Source: Sanderia malayensis
Taxonomy: Eukaryota; Cnidaria; Scyphozoa; Semaeostomeae; Pelagiidae
Length of the DNA: 64,000 nucleotides
Direction of reading: 5' to 3'
NCBI GenBank assembly: GCA_013076295.1
Contig: RQOL01000531.1
Location: forward strand, 5,307,426 to 5,371,425
The translations under genes and the position numbers were made by a program. This document shows positions 24,125 to 34,500 of the stretch, one piece after another (position 1 is the stretch's first letter; every line of letters starts with the position of its first letter). Below the pieces are notes generated by a model. That model was not told the origin of the DNA and ran no database searches. It saw nothing but the letters and a program-made list of their open reading frames with translations.

Positions 24125-24153
24125 AAGGTTTTCCTTGAACATTGCTCAAACCC
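24000..24153 (-). CDS. RecQ-like helicase, exon 2 (truncated)
   Basis: Predicted from an acceptor ttctttgttttag ending at 24154. Joining it in phase 2 to exon 1 completes the Trp codon and gives QWG-L-S-N-V-Q-G-K-P then FRKWYGLVGEIRSLL. That is what RecQ proteins show after DEAHC(I/V)xxWG: an FR followed by a (G)E-(I/L)-RSL helix before motif III. After RSLLCLS the frame enters the inverted repeat (24071 down) and runs into antisense of the left gene, ending at tag (24002-24000). The expected motif III (TAT-type) and all later helicase motifs are missing. The encoded product would be about 224 residues with exon 1 and cannot be an active helicase. Confidence 0.72.
24013..24071. repeat. Perfect 28-bp inverted repeat at the gene collision point
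   Basis: The arm 24013-24040 (starting atatcgtcccagcaag) is the exact reverse complement of 24044-24071, separated by gaa. Everything to the left reads as the + strand gene and everything to the right as helicase exon 2 on the - strand, so the fold-back marks the rearrangement junction. It looks like a templated inverted duplication made when an internal segment was lost. In RNA from either strand it would form a very stable hairpin. Confidence 0.93.
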
Positions 24154-24667
24154 CTAAAACAAAGAACCAAATCATATCTTTATAAATTTATATTTGTAAC
24201 TGGGGAAAGAAATTGAAGGATTTTAAGACACTAAACTTGTGACACTTTGCACACCCACACAGGAGAACTCTATGCAGTCTGATGAGGTGAGAAGTGAGTG
24301 AAGAACACCAAGAAACCATTTGATTTTCACTCGAAAACCAAAAACAACCCAAAATATTAAATGTCAGAAACTGAAAAATATGAATTTAAACCGAGACCAT
24401 GCTAAAAACAGTCTATCTTTTGTCTGAAAACCAAAAACCAGTTTCTAAATTTCTGAAAACTGCATGGAAGTGTTCATATTTAGATATATATATATATTAT
24501 AACTACCATATAATATTATGTTTACCATAATTATCCTTATTAAAATTCATGTATCATGCAATCAATGTGAATGAATGAAATGAACATAACAAGCAAGATA
24601 ATATACTTATAGCAGCCTTAAAAGTCTAAATTAGCTGTTCAGAAAAATCAGAATTTGTGCAACTTAC
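24154..24667 (-). other. Intron of the RecQ-like gene
   Basis: Donor TG|GTAAGTT at 24667 and acceptor tttgttttAG at 24154, 514 nt. The stop codon that ends the exon 1 frame (taa, 24666-24664) lies inside the donor. The choice of acceptor is supported by the conserved WG and downstream FR...EIRSLL it restores. The sequence is AT-rich with a short (ta)n run near 24484-24497 and a repeated gaaaaccaaaaac motif near 24333 and 24425. No further gene is seen on either strand of this stretch. Confidence 0.7.
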
Positions 24668-25188
24668 CACTGAGCGATACAATGTGCTTCGTCAAATGCA
24701 ACACAAACACAGTCGTTTTGAAAGGTATTTGAAGCAAGAAACTTTCGCCAGCGACCTGTATTCAACATTGATTCAGGGGATGTATAAATATGGGTGTAAA
24801 CACCACCTTCTTCTATTTCTTTGAAGACGTCCTCTGTTTGTTCACCATAAATAGCAACAGCACATATCCCAAGTTTTTTAAGCTTTGATACCTGATCAAT
24901 CATTAGTGACTGAAGAGGAGAGATGATGAGAACAGAGCTCGTGAACTGACACTTGTCCAGCAAGTGATCTGCAATCAACGGAATTGCCTGAAATATGAGG
25001 GACTTTCCATAGCCAGTAGGAGCACTGAAGTAAAGGTGTTTGCCATGAAAAAATTGACGAAGCGATTTCACTTGATCCTCAAACAACTTCTCGACACCCA
25101 ACATCAGTTTGGCAAACATTAAACCGTCTGAAAAACGATCTTCATTCCAAACAATTTTCTTCGCAGCTTGAAAGGAAGTCATCGCCAT
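24668..25188 (-). CDS. RecQ-family DEAH helicase, exon 1 (N-terminal helicase motifs)
   Basis: 173 codons plus two bases, from ATG at 25188 (aacATGg, strong Kozak; the open frame extends four codons upstream only to a GTG). Numbering from this ATG: residues 57-63 PTGYGKS are the Walker A motif (motif I), about 89-96 ISPLQSLM motif Ia, about 135-141 YTSPESM motif Ib, and 166-169 DEAH followed by CIAQ(W), the RecQ form of motif II. The upstream F-x-x-x-Q-x-x-(A/S)-L-type segment (LFEDQVKSLRQFF) corresponds to motif 0, whose Gln contacts adenine. RecQ enzymes unwind DNA 3' to 5' using ATP. Here the gene sits just inside the right end of the transposon, transcribed inwards, and may serve its replication or repair. 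Motifs III-VI are missing because of the deletion. Confidence 0.9.
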
Positions 25189-25267
25189 GTTGAATTTCAC
25201 GAACTGGTTGCTCGAAGATACCGCGCGATAATGTTATCAACCTTGCGACGCGAAGCGCCTATAGAAA

Positions 25268-25280
25268 CAATATATTTTTT
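25268..25280 (-). promoter_or_regulatory. Possible TATA element for the RecQ-like gene
   Basis: On the - strand the sequence reads aaaaaatatattg about 85 bp upstream of the ATG at 25188, next to the 20-bp stem-loop. It is suitably placed for a TATA box with a short leader, but AT-rich runs are common here, so this is weak. Confidence 0.25.
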
Positions 25281-25287
25281 CTGATAT

Positions 25288-25331
25288 CCAATCAAATCGT
25301 CTGCCAAAAAATTGGCAGACGATTTGATTGG
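25288..25331. repeat. Perfect 20-bp stem-loop upstream of the RecQ-like gene
   Basis: ccaatcaaatcgtctgccaa (25288-25307), loop aaaa, then its exact reverse complement (25312-25331). It lies 100-144 bp upstream of the helicase ATG. A perfect, uneroded 20-bp stem is unlikely by chance. It could be a regulatory dyad, a second fold-back junction like that at 24013-24071, or the remnant of a small inserted palindrome. Confidence 0.9.
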
Positions 25332-25388
25332 TCTTTAAACAAAAGAAATACAAAAGCATTTTCAAAAGTCTACAAACGAATTCGAGGC

Positions 25389-25404
25389 CAGAACAAGCTT
25401 TTGC
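25389..25404 (-). repeat. Right 16-bp subterminal inverted repeat
   Basis: Reverse complement of the left copy at 22917-22932, perfect over 16 bp and 53 bp inside the right end. Confidence 0.88.
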
Positions 25405-25412
25405 TCCTTGTT

Positions 25413-25449
25413 GCGTAGACCTTATATTTCTTAATATCAGGATCTGCGC
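25413..25449. repeat. Right subterminal imperfect palindrome
   Basis: gcgtagacct (25413-25422) pairs imperfectly with aggatctgcgc (25439-25449), with one wobble-type mismatch and one bulge. It mirrors the position of the stronger palindrome at the left end. Confidence 0.6.
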
Positions 25450-25457
25450 GTAGGCTA
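25443..25457 (-). repeat. Right terminal inverted repeat
   Basis: tctgcgcgtaggcta, 14 of 15 complementary to the left terminus. Confidence 0.95.
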
Positions 25458-25465
25458 GGAATCAT
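25458..25465 (+). repeat. Right 8-bp target-site duplication of the DNA transposon
   Basis: ggaatcat, directly followed by gtgcaaatagtgtgcaataa, which is exactly the satellite sequence that follows the unoccupied site at 21519-21526. Confidence 0.95.
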
Positions 25466-26300
25466 GTGCAAATAGTGTGCAATAATGTTAATATCACTGA
25501 AAACAAGCAAATACATGTGTATTTTACTTAGCTTCAGCTGTAATAGCGTGGAATCATGTGCAATTAGTGTGCAGTAATGTTATTATCACTGAAAATAAGC
25601 AAATGATGTGTCTTTTACTTAGTTCCAACTGTAACAACGTGGATTCATGTGCAATCAGTGTGCAGTAATGTTAATATCACTGCAAATAAGGAAATGCATG
25701 TGTATTTTATTAAGTTTCAGCTGTAAAAACATGGATTCATGGGCAATTATTGTGCAGTAATGTTAAAATCACTGCAAAAAAGCAAATGCATGTGAATATT
25801 ATTTAGTTTCAGCTGTATTAACGTGGATCCATGTGCAATAAGTGTACAGTAATGTTAATATCACTGCAAAAAAGCAAACGCATGTGAATATTATTTCGTT
25901 TCAGCTGTAACATCGTGGATTCATCTGCAATTAGTGGGCAGTAATGTTAATATCACTGAAAACATATACATGCAGATGTATTTTACTTAGTTGCAACTGT
26001 AAAAACGTAGATTCAGGTGCAATTAGTGTGCAGTAATGTTAATCTCACGGAAAACAAGCAAATGCCTGTCTTTCATACTTAGTTTAAGCTGTAATAACGT
26101 GGATTCATGTGCAATTAATGTGTAGTAATGTTAATATCACTGCAAACATACAAATCCATGTGTTTTTTAATTAGTTTCAGCTGTAACAACATGGATTCAT
26201 GTACAATAAGTGTGCAGTAATGTTAATGTCACTGAAAACAAACAAATGCATGTGTATTTTACTTAGTTTCAGCTGTAATAACTTGGATTGATGTGCGATT
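25466..26300 (+). repeat. 1,011-bp HOR, unit B continuation
   Basis: Remainder of the interrupted 11-monomer unit, matching 21527 to about 22361 at a constant offset of 3,939 bp with few differences. After about 26291 the sequence switches to a different variant (attattgttcagcag) and the register with unit A is lost. Confidence 0.88.
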
Positions 26301-28890
26301 ATTGTTCAGCAGTGTTAAGATAACTGAAAACAAGTAAATGCATATGTATTTTACCTAGTTCCAAGTGCAAAAACGTAGATTCATGTGCAATTAGCTGTGC
26401 AGTAATGTTAAAATCACTGAAAACAAGCAAATCCATGTGTATTTTACTTAGTTTGAGCTGTAACAACGTGGATTCATGTGCAATTAGTGTGCACTACTGA
26501 TAATATCACTGAAAACAAGCAAATGCATGTGTATTTTATTTAGTATTAGCTGTATTATCGTGGATTCATGTGCAATAAGTGTGCAGTAATGTTAATATCA
26601 CTGCAAACAAACAAATGCATGTGTATTTTACTTACTTTGAACTGTAATAAAGTGGACTCATGTGCCATTAGTGTGCAGTAGTGTTAATATCACTGAAAAC
26701 ACGCAAATGCATGTGTAGTTTACTTAGTTTCAGCTGTAATAACGTGGATTCATGTGCAATTAGTGTGCAGTAATGTTAATATCACTGCAAACAAACAAAT
26801 GCATGTGTATTTTAGTTAGTTTCAGCTCTAATAACGTGCAATCGTGTGCAATTAGTGTGCAGTAAAGTCAATATCAATAAAAACAAGCAAATGCATGTGT
26901 ATTTTACTTAGTTCCAACTGTAATAACGTAGATTCATGTTCAACTAGTGTCCAGTAATGTTAATATCACAGAAAACAAGCAGATGCATGTGTATTTTATT
27001 TAGTTGCATCTGTAATAACGTAGATTCCTGTGCAATTAGTGTGCAGTAATGTTAATATCACTGCATACAAACAAATGCATGTGTAATTTAGTTAGTTTCA
27101 GTTGTAACAACGTGGATTCATGTGCAATCAGTGTGCAGTAATGTTAATATCACTGCAAATAAGGAAATGCATGTGTATTTTATTAAGTTTCAGCTGTAAA
27201 AACGTGGATTCATGTGCAATAAGTGTGCAGTAATGTTAATATGACTGCAAACAAACAAATGCATGTGTAATTTAGTTTGTTTCAGCTGTAACAACGTGGA
27301 TTAATGGGCAATTATTGTGCAGTAATGTTAAAATCATTGCAAAAAAGCAAATGCATGTGAATATTATTTAGTTTCAGCTGTATTAACGTGGATTCATGTG
27401 CAATAAGTGTACAGTAATGTTAATATCACTGCAAAAAAGCAAATGCATGTGAATATTATTTCGTTTCAGCTGTAACAACGTGGATTCATCTGCAATTAGT
27501 GGGCAGTAATGTTATTATCACTGAAAACATATACATGCAGATGTATTTTACTTAGTTCCAACTGTAATAACGTAGATTCATGTTCAACTAGTGTCCAGTA
27601 ATGTTAATATCATAGAAAACAAGCAGATGCATGTGTATTTTATTTAGTTGCATCTGTAATAACGTAGATTCATGTGCAATTAGTGTGCAGTAATGTTAAT
27701 ATCACTGCATACAAACAAATGCATGTGTAATTTAGTTAGTTTCAGCTGTATTAACGTGGATTCATGTGCAATAAGTGTACAGTAATGTTAATATCACTGC
27801 AAAAAAGCAAATGCATGTGAATATTATTTCGTTTCAGCTGTAACAACGTGGATTCATCTGCAATTAGTGGGCAGTAATGTTAATATCACTGAAAACATAT
27901 ACATGCAGATGTATTTTACTTAGTTCCAACTGTAATAACGTAGATTCATGTTCAACTAGTGTCCAGTAATGTTAATATCACAGAAAACAAGGAGATGCAT
28001 GTGTATTTTATTTAGTTGCATCTGTAATAACGTAGATTCATGTGCAATTAGTGTGCAGTAATGTTAATATCACTGCATACAATCAAATGCATTTGTAATT
28101 TAGTTAGTTTCAGCTGTAACAACGTGGATTCATGTGCAATCAGTGTGCAGTAATGTTAATATCACTGCAAATAAGGAAATGCATGTGTATTTTATTAAGT
28201 TTCAGCTGTAAAAACGTGGATTCATGGGCAATTATTGTGCAGTAATGTTAAAATCACTGCACAAAAGCAAATGCATGTGAATATTACTTAGTTTCAGCTG
28301 TATTAACGTGGATTCATGTGCAATAAGTGTACAGTAATGTTAATATCACTGCAAAAAAGCAAACGCATGTGAATATTATTTCGTTTCAGCTGTAACAACG
28401 TGGATTCATCTGCAATTAGTGGGCAGTAATGTTAATATCACTGAAAACATATACATGCAGATGTATTTTACTTAGTTCCAACTGTAATAACGTAGATTCA
28501 TGTTCAACTAGTGTCCAGTAATGTTAATATCACAGAAAACAAGCAGATGCATGTGTATTTTATTTAGTTGCATCTGTAATAACGTAGATTCATGTGCAAT
28601 TAGTGTGTAGTAATGTTAATATCACTGCATACAAACAAATGCATGTGTAGTTTAGTTAGTTTCAGCTGTAACAACGTGGATTCATGTGCAATCAGTGTGC
28701 AGTAATGTTAATATCACTGCAAATAAGGAAATGCATGTGTATTTTATTAAGTTTCAGCTGTAAAAACTTGGATTCATGGGCAATTATTGTGCAGTAATGT
28801 TAAAATCACTGCAAAAAAGCAAATGCATGTGAATATTATTTAGTTTCAGCTGTATTAACGTGGATTCATGTGCGATAAGTGTACAGTAAT
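26301..28890 (+). repeat. Satellite block copied from 18.3-20.9 kb
   Basis: Variant monomers occur in the same order as in the left arm. Position 18271 corresponds to 26626 (offset 8,355) and 19141 to 27312 (offset 8,171), the change of 184 bp being exactly two monomers. The tract again contains tgcatacaaac, actgcaaaaaagc and gaaaacatatacatg variants in 4-monomer steps. No gene is present. Confidence 0.82.
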
Positions 28891-31540
28891 GTTAATATCA
28901 CTGCAAACAAGCAAATGCATGTGTATTTTACTTCGTTTCAGCTGTAACAACGTGGATTCATGCGCAATTAGTGTTTAGCTTTGTTAATATTAATTAAAAA
29001 AGGCAAATGCATGTAAATTTTAGTTAGTTTCAGCTGTAACAACATGGATTCTTGTACAATAAGTGTGCAGTAATGTTAATGTCACTGAAAACAAACAAAT
29101 GCATGTGTAATTTACTTACTTTCAGCTGCAATAACGTGGATTGATGTGCAATTAGTGTGCAATAATGTTAAGATGATGAACACAAGTAAATGCATATGTA
29201 TTTTACTTAGCTCCAACTGTAAAAACGTGGATTCATGTGCAATTAGTGTGCAGTGATGTTAATATCACTGCAAACAAACAAATGGATGTGTAATTTAGTT
29301 AGTTTCAGCTCTAATAACGTGGAATCATGTGCAAATAGTGTGCAATAATGTTAATATCACTGAAAACAAGCAAATACATGTGTATTTTACTTAGCTTCAG
29401 CTGTAATAACGTGGAATCATGTGCAATTAGTGTGCAGTAATGTTATTATCACTGAAAACAAGCAAATGATGTGTCTTTTACTTAGTTCCAACTGTAACAA
29501 CGTGGATTTATGTGCAATCAGTGTGCAGTAATGTTAATATCACTGCAAATAAGGAAATGCATGTGTATTTTATTAAGTTTCAGCTGTAAAAACGTGGATT
29601 CATGGGCAATTATTGTGCAGTAATGTTAAAATCACTGCAAAAAAGCAAATGCATGTGAATATTATTTTGTTTCAGCTGTATTAACGTCGATTCATGTGCA
29701 ATAAGTGTACAGTAATGTTAATATCACTGCAAAAAAGCAAACGCATGTGAATATTATTTCGTTTCAGCTGTAACAACGTGGATTCATCTGCAATTAGTGG
29801 GCAGTAATGTTAATATCACTGAAAACATATACATGCAGATGTATTTTACTTAGTTGCAACTGTAATAACGTAGATTCATGTGGAACTAGTTTTTCAGTAA
29901 TGTTAATAACACTGAAAACAAGCAAATGCATGTGTATTTTATTTAGTTTTATCTGTAATAACGTGGATTCTTATCCAATTACTATGCAGTAGTGCAAACA
30001 TCACTGAAAACACGCAAATGCATGTGTATTTTACTTAGTTTCAGCTGTAGTAACGTTGATTCATGTGCAATTAGTTTCGAGTAATGTTAATATCACTAAA
30101 AAGAAGCAAATGCATGTGTATTTTACTTAGTTTCAGCTGTAATAACGTTGATTCATGTCCAATTAGTGTGCAGTAATGTCAATATCACTGCAAACAAGCA
30201 AATGCATGTGTATTTTACTTCGTTTCAGCTGTAACAACGTGGATTCATGCGCAATTAGTGTTTAGCATTGTTAATATTAATTAAAAAAAGCAAATGCATG
30301 TAAATTTTAGTTAGTTTCAGCTGTAACAACATGGATTCATGTACAATAAGTGTGCAGTAATGTCAATGTCACTGAAAACAAACAAATGCATGTGTAATTT
30401 ACTTAGTTTCAGCTGCAATAACGTGGATTGATGTGCAATTAGTGTGCAATAATGTTAAGATAACTGAAAACAAGTAAATGCATATGTATTTTACTTAGCT
30501 CCAACTGTAAAAACGTAGATTCAGGTGCAATTAGTGTGCAGTAAGGTTAATCTCACGGAAAACAAGCAAATGCATGTCGTTCTTAGTTAGTTTCAGCTGT
30601 AATAACGTGGATTCATGTGCAATTAGTGTGCAGTGATGTTAATATCACTGCAAACAAACAAATGGATGTGTAATTTAGTTAGTTTCAGCTCTAATAACGT
30701 GGAATCATGTGCAAATAGTGTGCAATAATGTTAATATCACTGAAAACAAGCAAATACATGTGTATTTTACTTAGCTTCAGCTGTAATAACGTGGAATCAT
30801 GTGCAATTAGTGTGCAGTAATGTTATTATCACTGAAAACAAGCAAATGATGTGTCTTTTACTTAGTTCCAACTGTGTTAACGTAGATTCATGTGTAAATA
30901 GTGTGCAGTAATGTTAAAATCACTGAAAAGAAGCAAATGCATGTGTGCTTTACTTAGTTTCAGCTGGAATAACGTGGAGTCATGTGCAATTAGTGTGCAG
31001 TAATGTTAATGTCACCGAAAACAAACAAATGCATGTGTATTTTACTTCGTTTTAGCTGTAACAACGTGGATTCATGTGCAATTAGTGTGCAGTAAGGTTA
31101 ATCTCACGGAAAACAAGCCAATGCATGTGTATTTTACTTAGTTTGAGGTGTAACAACGTAGATTCAGGTGCAATTAGTGTGCAGTAAGGTTAATCTCACG
31201 GAAAACAAGCAAATGCATGTCGTTCTTAGTTAGTTTCAGCTGTAATAACGTGGATTCATGTGCAATTAGTATGCAATAATGTTAATATCACTGAAAACAA
31301 GCAAATACATGTGTATTTTACTTAGCTTCAGCTGTAATAACGTGGAATCATGTGCAATTAGTGTGCAGTAATGTTATTATCACTGAAAACAAGCAAATGA
31401 TGTGTCTTTTACTTAGTTCCAACTGTGTTAACGTAGATTCATGTGTAAATAGTGTGCAGTAATGTTAAAATCACTGAAAAGAAGCAAATGCATGTGTGCT
31501 TTACTTAGTTTCGGCTGTAATAACGTGGATTCATGTGCAA
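28891..31540 (+). repeat. Satellite block with third 11-mer copy and 15- and 6-monomer repeats
   Basis: About 28910-29870 copies 21110-22070 (offset near 7,803). The unoccupied transposon site ggaatcatgtgcaaatag appears at 29321 and again at 30701, exactly 1,380 bp (15 monomers) apart. The next related monomer follows 551 bp later, at 31272. At 29167-29180 the LINE target region is altered (aagatgatgaacac), so this copy is diverged there. Confidence 0.82.
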
Positions 31541-34500
31541 TTAGTGTGCAGTAATGTTAATGTCACCGAAAAGAAACAAATGCATGTGTATTTTACATCG
31601 TTTTAGCTGTAACAACGTGGATTCATGTGCAATTAGGGTTTAACATTGTTAATATTAATTAAAACAAGCACATGCATGTGTATTTTATTTAATTGCATCT
31701 GTAATAACGTGGATTCATGTGCAATTAGCGTGCAGTAGTGTTAATATCACTGAAAACACGCAAATGCCTGTCTTTCATACTTAGTTTAAGCTGTAATAAC
31801 GTGGATTCATGTGCAATTAATGTGTAGTAATGGTAATATCACTGCAAACAAACAAATCCATGTGTATTTTAATTAGTTTCAGCTGTAACAACATGGATTC
31901 ATGTACAATAAGTGTGCAGTAATGTTAATGTCACAGAAAACAAACAAATGCATGTGTAGTTTACTTAGTTCCAACTGTAATAACGTGGATTCAGGTGCTA
32001 TCAGTGTGCAGTTATGTTAATATCACTGAAGACAAGAAGATGCATGTGTATTTTTTTTAGTTTCAGCTGTAACAACGTGGATTCATGTGCAATTAGTGTG
32101 CAGCAATGTTAATATCACTGCAAATAAGCAAATGCATGTGTATTTCATTAAATTTCAGCTGTAATAACGTGGAATCATGTGCAATAGGTGTGCAGTAATG
32201 TTAATATCATTGCAAACAAACAAATACATATTTAATTTAGTTATTTTTAGCTGTAGTAACGTACATTCATGTGCAGATAGTGTGCAGTAATGTTAAAATC
32301 ACTGAAAAGAAGCAAATGCATGTTTGTTTTACTTAGTTTCAGCTGTAATGACCTGGATTCATGTGCAATAAGTGTGCAGTAATCTTAATATCACTGCAAA
32401 CAAACAAATGCATGTTTAATTTAGTTATTTTCAGCTGTATCAACGTGGATTCACGTGCAATTAGTGTGCAGCAATGTTAATATCACTGCAAATAAGCAAA
32501 TGCATGTGTATTTCATTAAATTTCAGCTGTAATAACGTGGAATCATGTGCAATAGGTGTGCAGTAATGTTAATATCATTGCAAACAAACAAATACATATT
32601 TAATTTAGTTATTTTTAGCTGTAGTAACGTAAATTCATGTGCAGATAGTGTGCAGTAATGTTAAAATCACTGAAAAGAAGCAAATGCATGTTTGTTTTAC
32701 TTAGTTTCAGCTGTATTAACGTGGATTCATGTGCAATAAGTTTGCAGTAATGTTAATATCACTGCAAACACGCAAATGCCTGTCTTTCATACTTAGTATA
32801 AGCTGTAATAACGTGGATTCATGTGCAATTAATGTGTAGTAATGTTAATATCTCTGCAAACAAACAAATCCGTGTGTATTTTAATTAGTTTCAGCTGTAA
32901 CAACATGGATTCATGTACAATAAGTGTGCAGTAATGTTAATGTCACTGAAAACAAACAACTGCATGTGTATTTTACTTAGTTTCAGCTGTAATAACTTGG
33001 ATTGATGTGCGATTATTGTTCAGCAGTGTTAAGATTACTGTAAACAAGTAAATGCATATGTATTTTAACTAGTTCCAAGTGCAAAAACGTAGATTCATGT
33101 GCAATTAGTGTGCAGTAATGTTAAAATCACTGAAAACAAGCAAATCCATGTGTATTTTACTTAGTTTGAGCTGTAACAACGTGGATTCATGTGCAATTAG
33201 TGTGCACTAATGATAATATCACTGAAAACAAGCAAATGCATGTGTATTTTATTTAGTGTTAGCTGTATTATCGTGGATTCATGTGCAATAAGTGTGCAGT
33301 AATGTTAATATAACTGCAAACAAACAAATGCATGTTTATTTTAGTTAGTTTCAGCTGTAATAACGTTGATTAATGTCCAATTAGTGTGCAGTAATGTTAA
33401 TATCACTGAAAACAAGCCAATGCATGTGTATTTTACTTAGTTTGAGGTGTAACAACGTAGATTCAGGTGCAATTAGTGTGCAGTAAGGTTAATCTCACGG
33501 AAAACAAGCAAATGCATGTCGTTCTTAGTTAGTTTCAGCTGTAATAACGTGGATTCATGTGCAATTAGTGTGCAATAATGTTAATATCACTGAAAACAAG
33601 CAAATACATGTGTATTTTACTTAGCTTCAGCTGTAATAACGTGGAATCATGTGCAATTAGTGTGCAGTAATGTTATTATCACTGAAAACAAGCAAATGAT
33701 GTGTCTTTTACTTAGTTCCAACTGTGTTAACGTAGATTCATGTGTAAATAGTGTGCAGTAATGTTAAAATCACTGAAAAGAAGCAAATGCATGTGTGCTT
33801 TACTTAGTTTCAGCTGTAATAACGTGGATTCATGTGCAATTAGTGTGCAGTAATGTTAATGTCACCGAAAACAAACAAATGCATGTGTATTTACATCGTT
33901 TTAGCTGTAACAACGTGGATTCATGTGCAATTAGGGTTTAACATTGTTAATATTAATTAAAACAAGCACATGCATGTGTATTTTATTTAATTGCATCTGT
34001 AATAACGTGGATTCATGTGCAATTAGCGTGCAGTAGTGTTTATATCACTGAAAACACGCAAATGCCTGTCTTTCATACTTAGTTTAAGCTGTAATAACGT
34101 GGATTCATGTGCAATTAATGTGTAGTAATGTTAATATCACTGCAAACAAACAAATCCATGTGTATTTTAATTAGTTTCAGCTGTAACAACATGGATTCAT
34201 GTACAATAAGTGTGCAGTAATGTTAATGTCACAGAAAACAAACAAATGCATGTGTAGTTTACTTAGTTTCAGCTGTAATAACGTGGAATCGTGTGCAATT
34301 AGTGTGCAGTAAAGTTAATATCACTGAAAACAAGCAAATGCATGTGTATTTTACTTAGCTTCAGCTGTAACAACGTGGATTCATGTGCAATTAGTGTGCA
34401 GCAATGTTAATATCACTGCAAATAAGCAAATGCATGTGTATTTCATTAAATTTCAGCTGTAATAACGTGGAATCATGTGCAATAGGTGTGCAGTAATGTT

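Larger units (their letters stand above)
22864..25457. mobile_element. TIR DNA transposon carrying a RecQ-like helicase gene, internally deleted
   Basis: 2,594 bp bounded by 15-bp terminal inverted repeats and a perfect 8-bp target-site duplication. Inside are two convergent genes: on the + strand a zinc-finger-like protein (23144-24124) and on the - strand a RecQ-family helicase (25188 to 24000, two exons). They collide at a 28-bp perfect inverted repeat (24013-24071) that truncates both. No transposase is recognisable, so this copy is probably non-autonomous. An 8-bp duplication is compatible with hAT, P, Sola1, KDZ-type or Mutator-like elements. The TIR start tagcct does not let me choose, and I do not know a named family with this gene pair. 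The intact duplication and uneroded satellite flanks suggest a recent insertion. Confidence 0.93.

Noticed and set aside
24186..24215. Alternative acceptor for the RecQ intron (tttctttccccag on the - strand near 24200)
   Set aside because: Good pyrimidine tract, but the joined frame hits a stop after nine codons and does not restore the WG that follows DEAHCIAQ.
24254..24293. Possible + strand mini-exon (acceptor cccacacag, 24-bp body, donor gaggtgaga)
   Set aside because: The body is very short, has no coding similarity, and lies inside the better supported antisense intron.
22864..25457. Transposase in the element; assignment to hAT, P, Sola1, KDZ or Academ
   Set aside because: No DDE/D-type or other transposase domain can be read in the remaining frames. 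An 8-bp duplication alone does not decide among the superfamilies, and Academ usually makes shorter duplications.
29807..29992. 61-codon open frame in the right arm
   Set aside because: The same kind of chance frame over the monomer pair with tggaactagtttttcag; not a gene.
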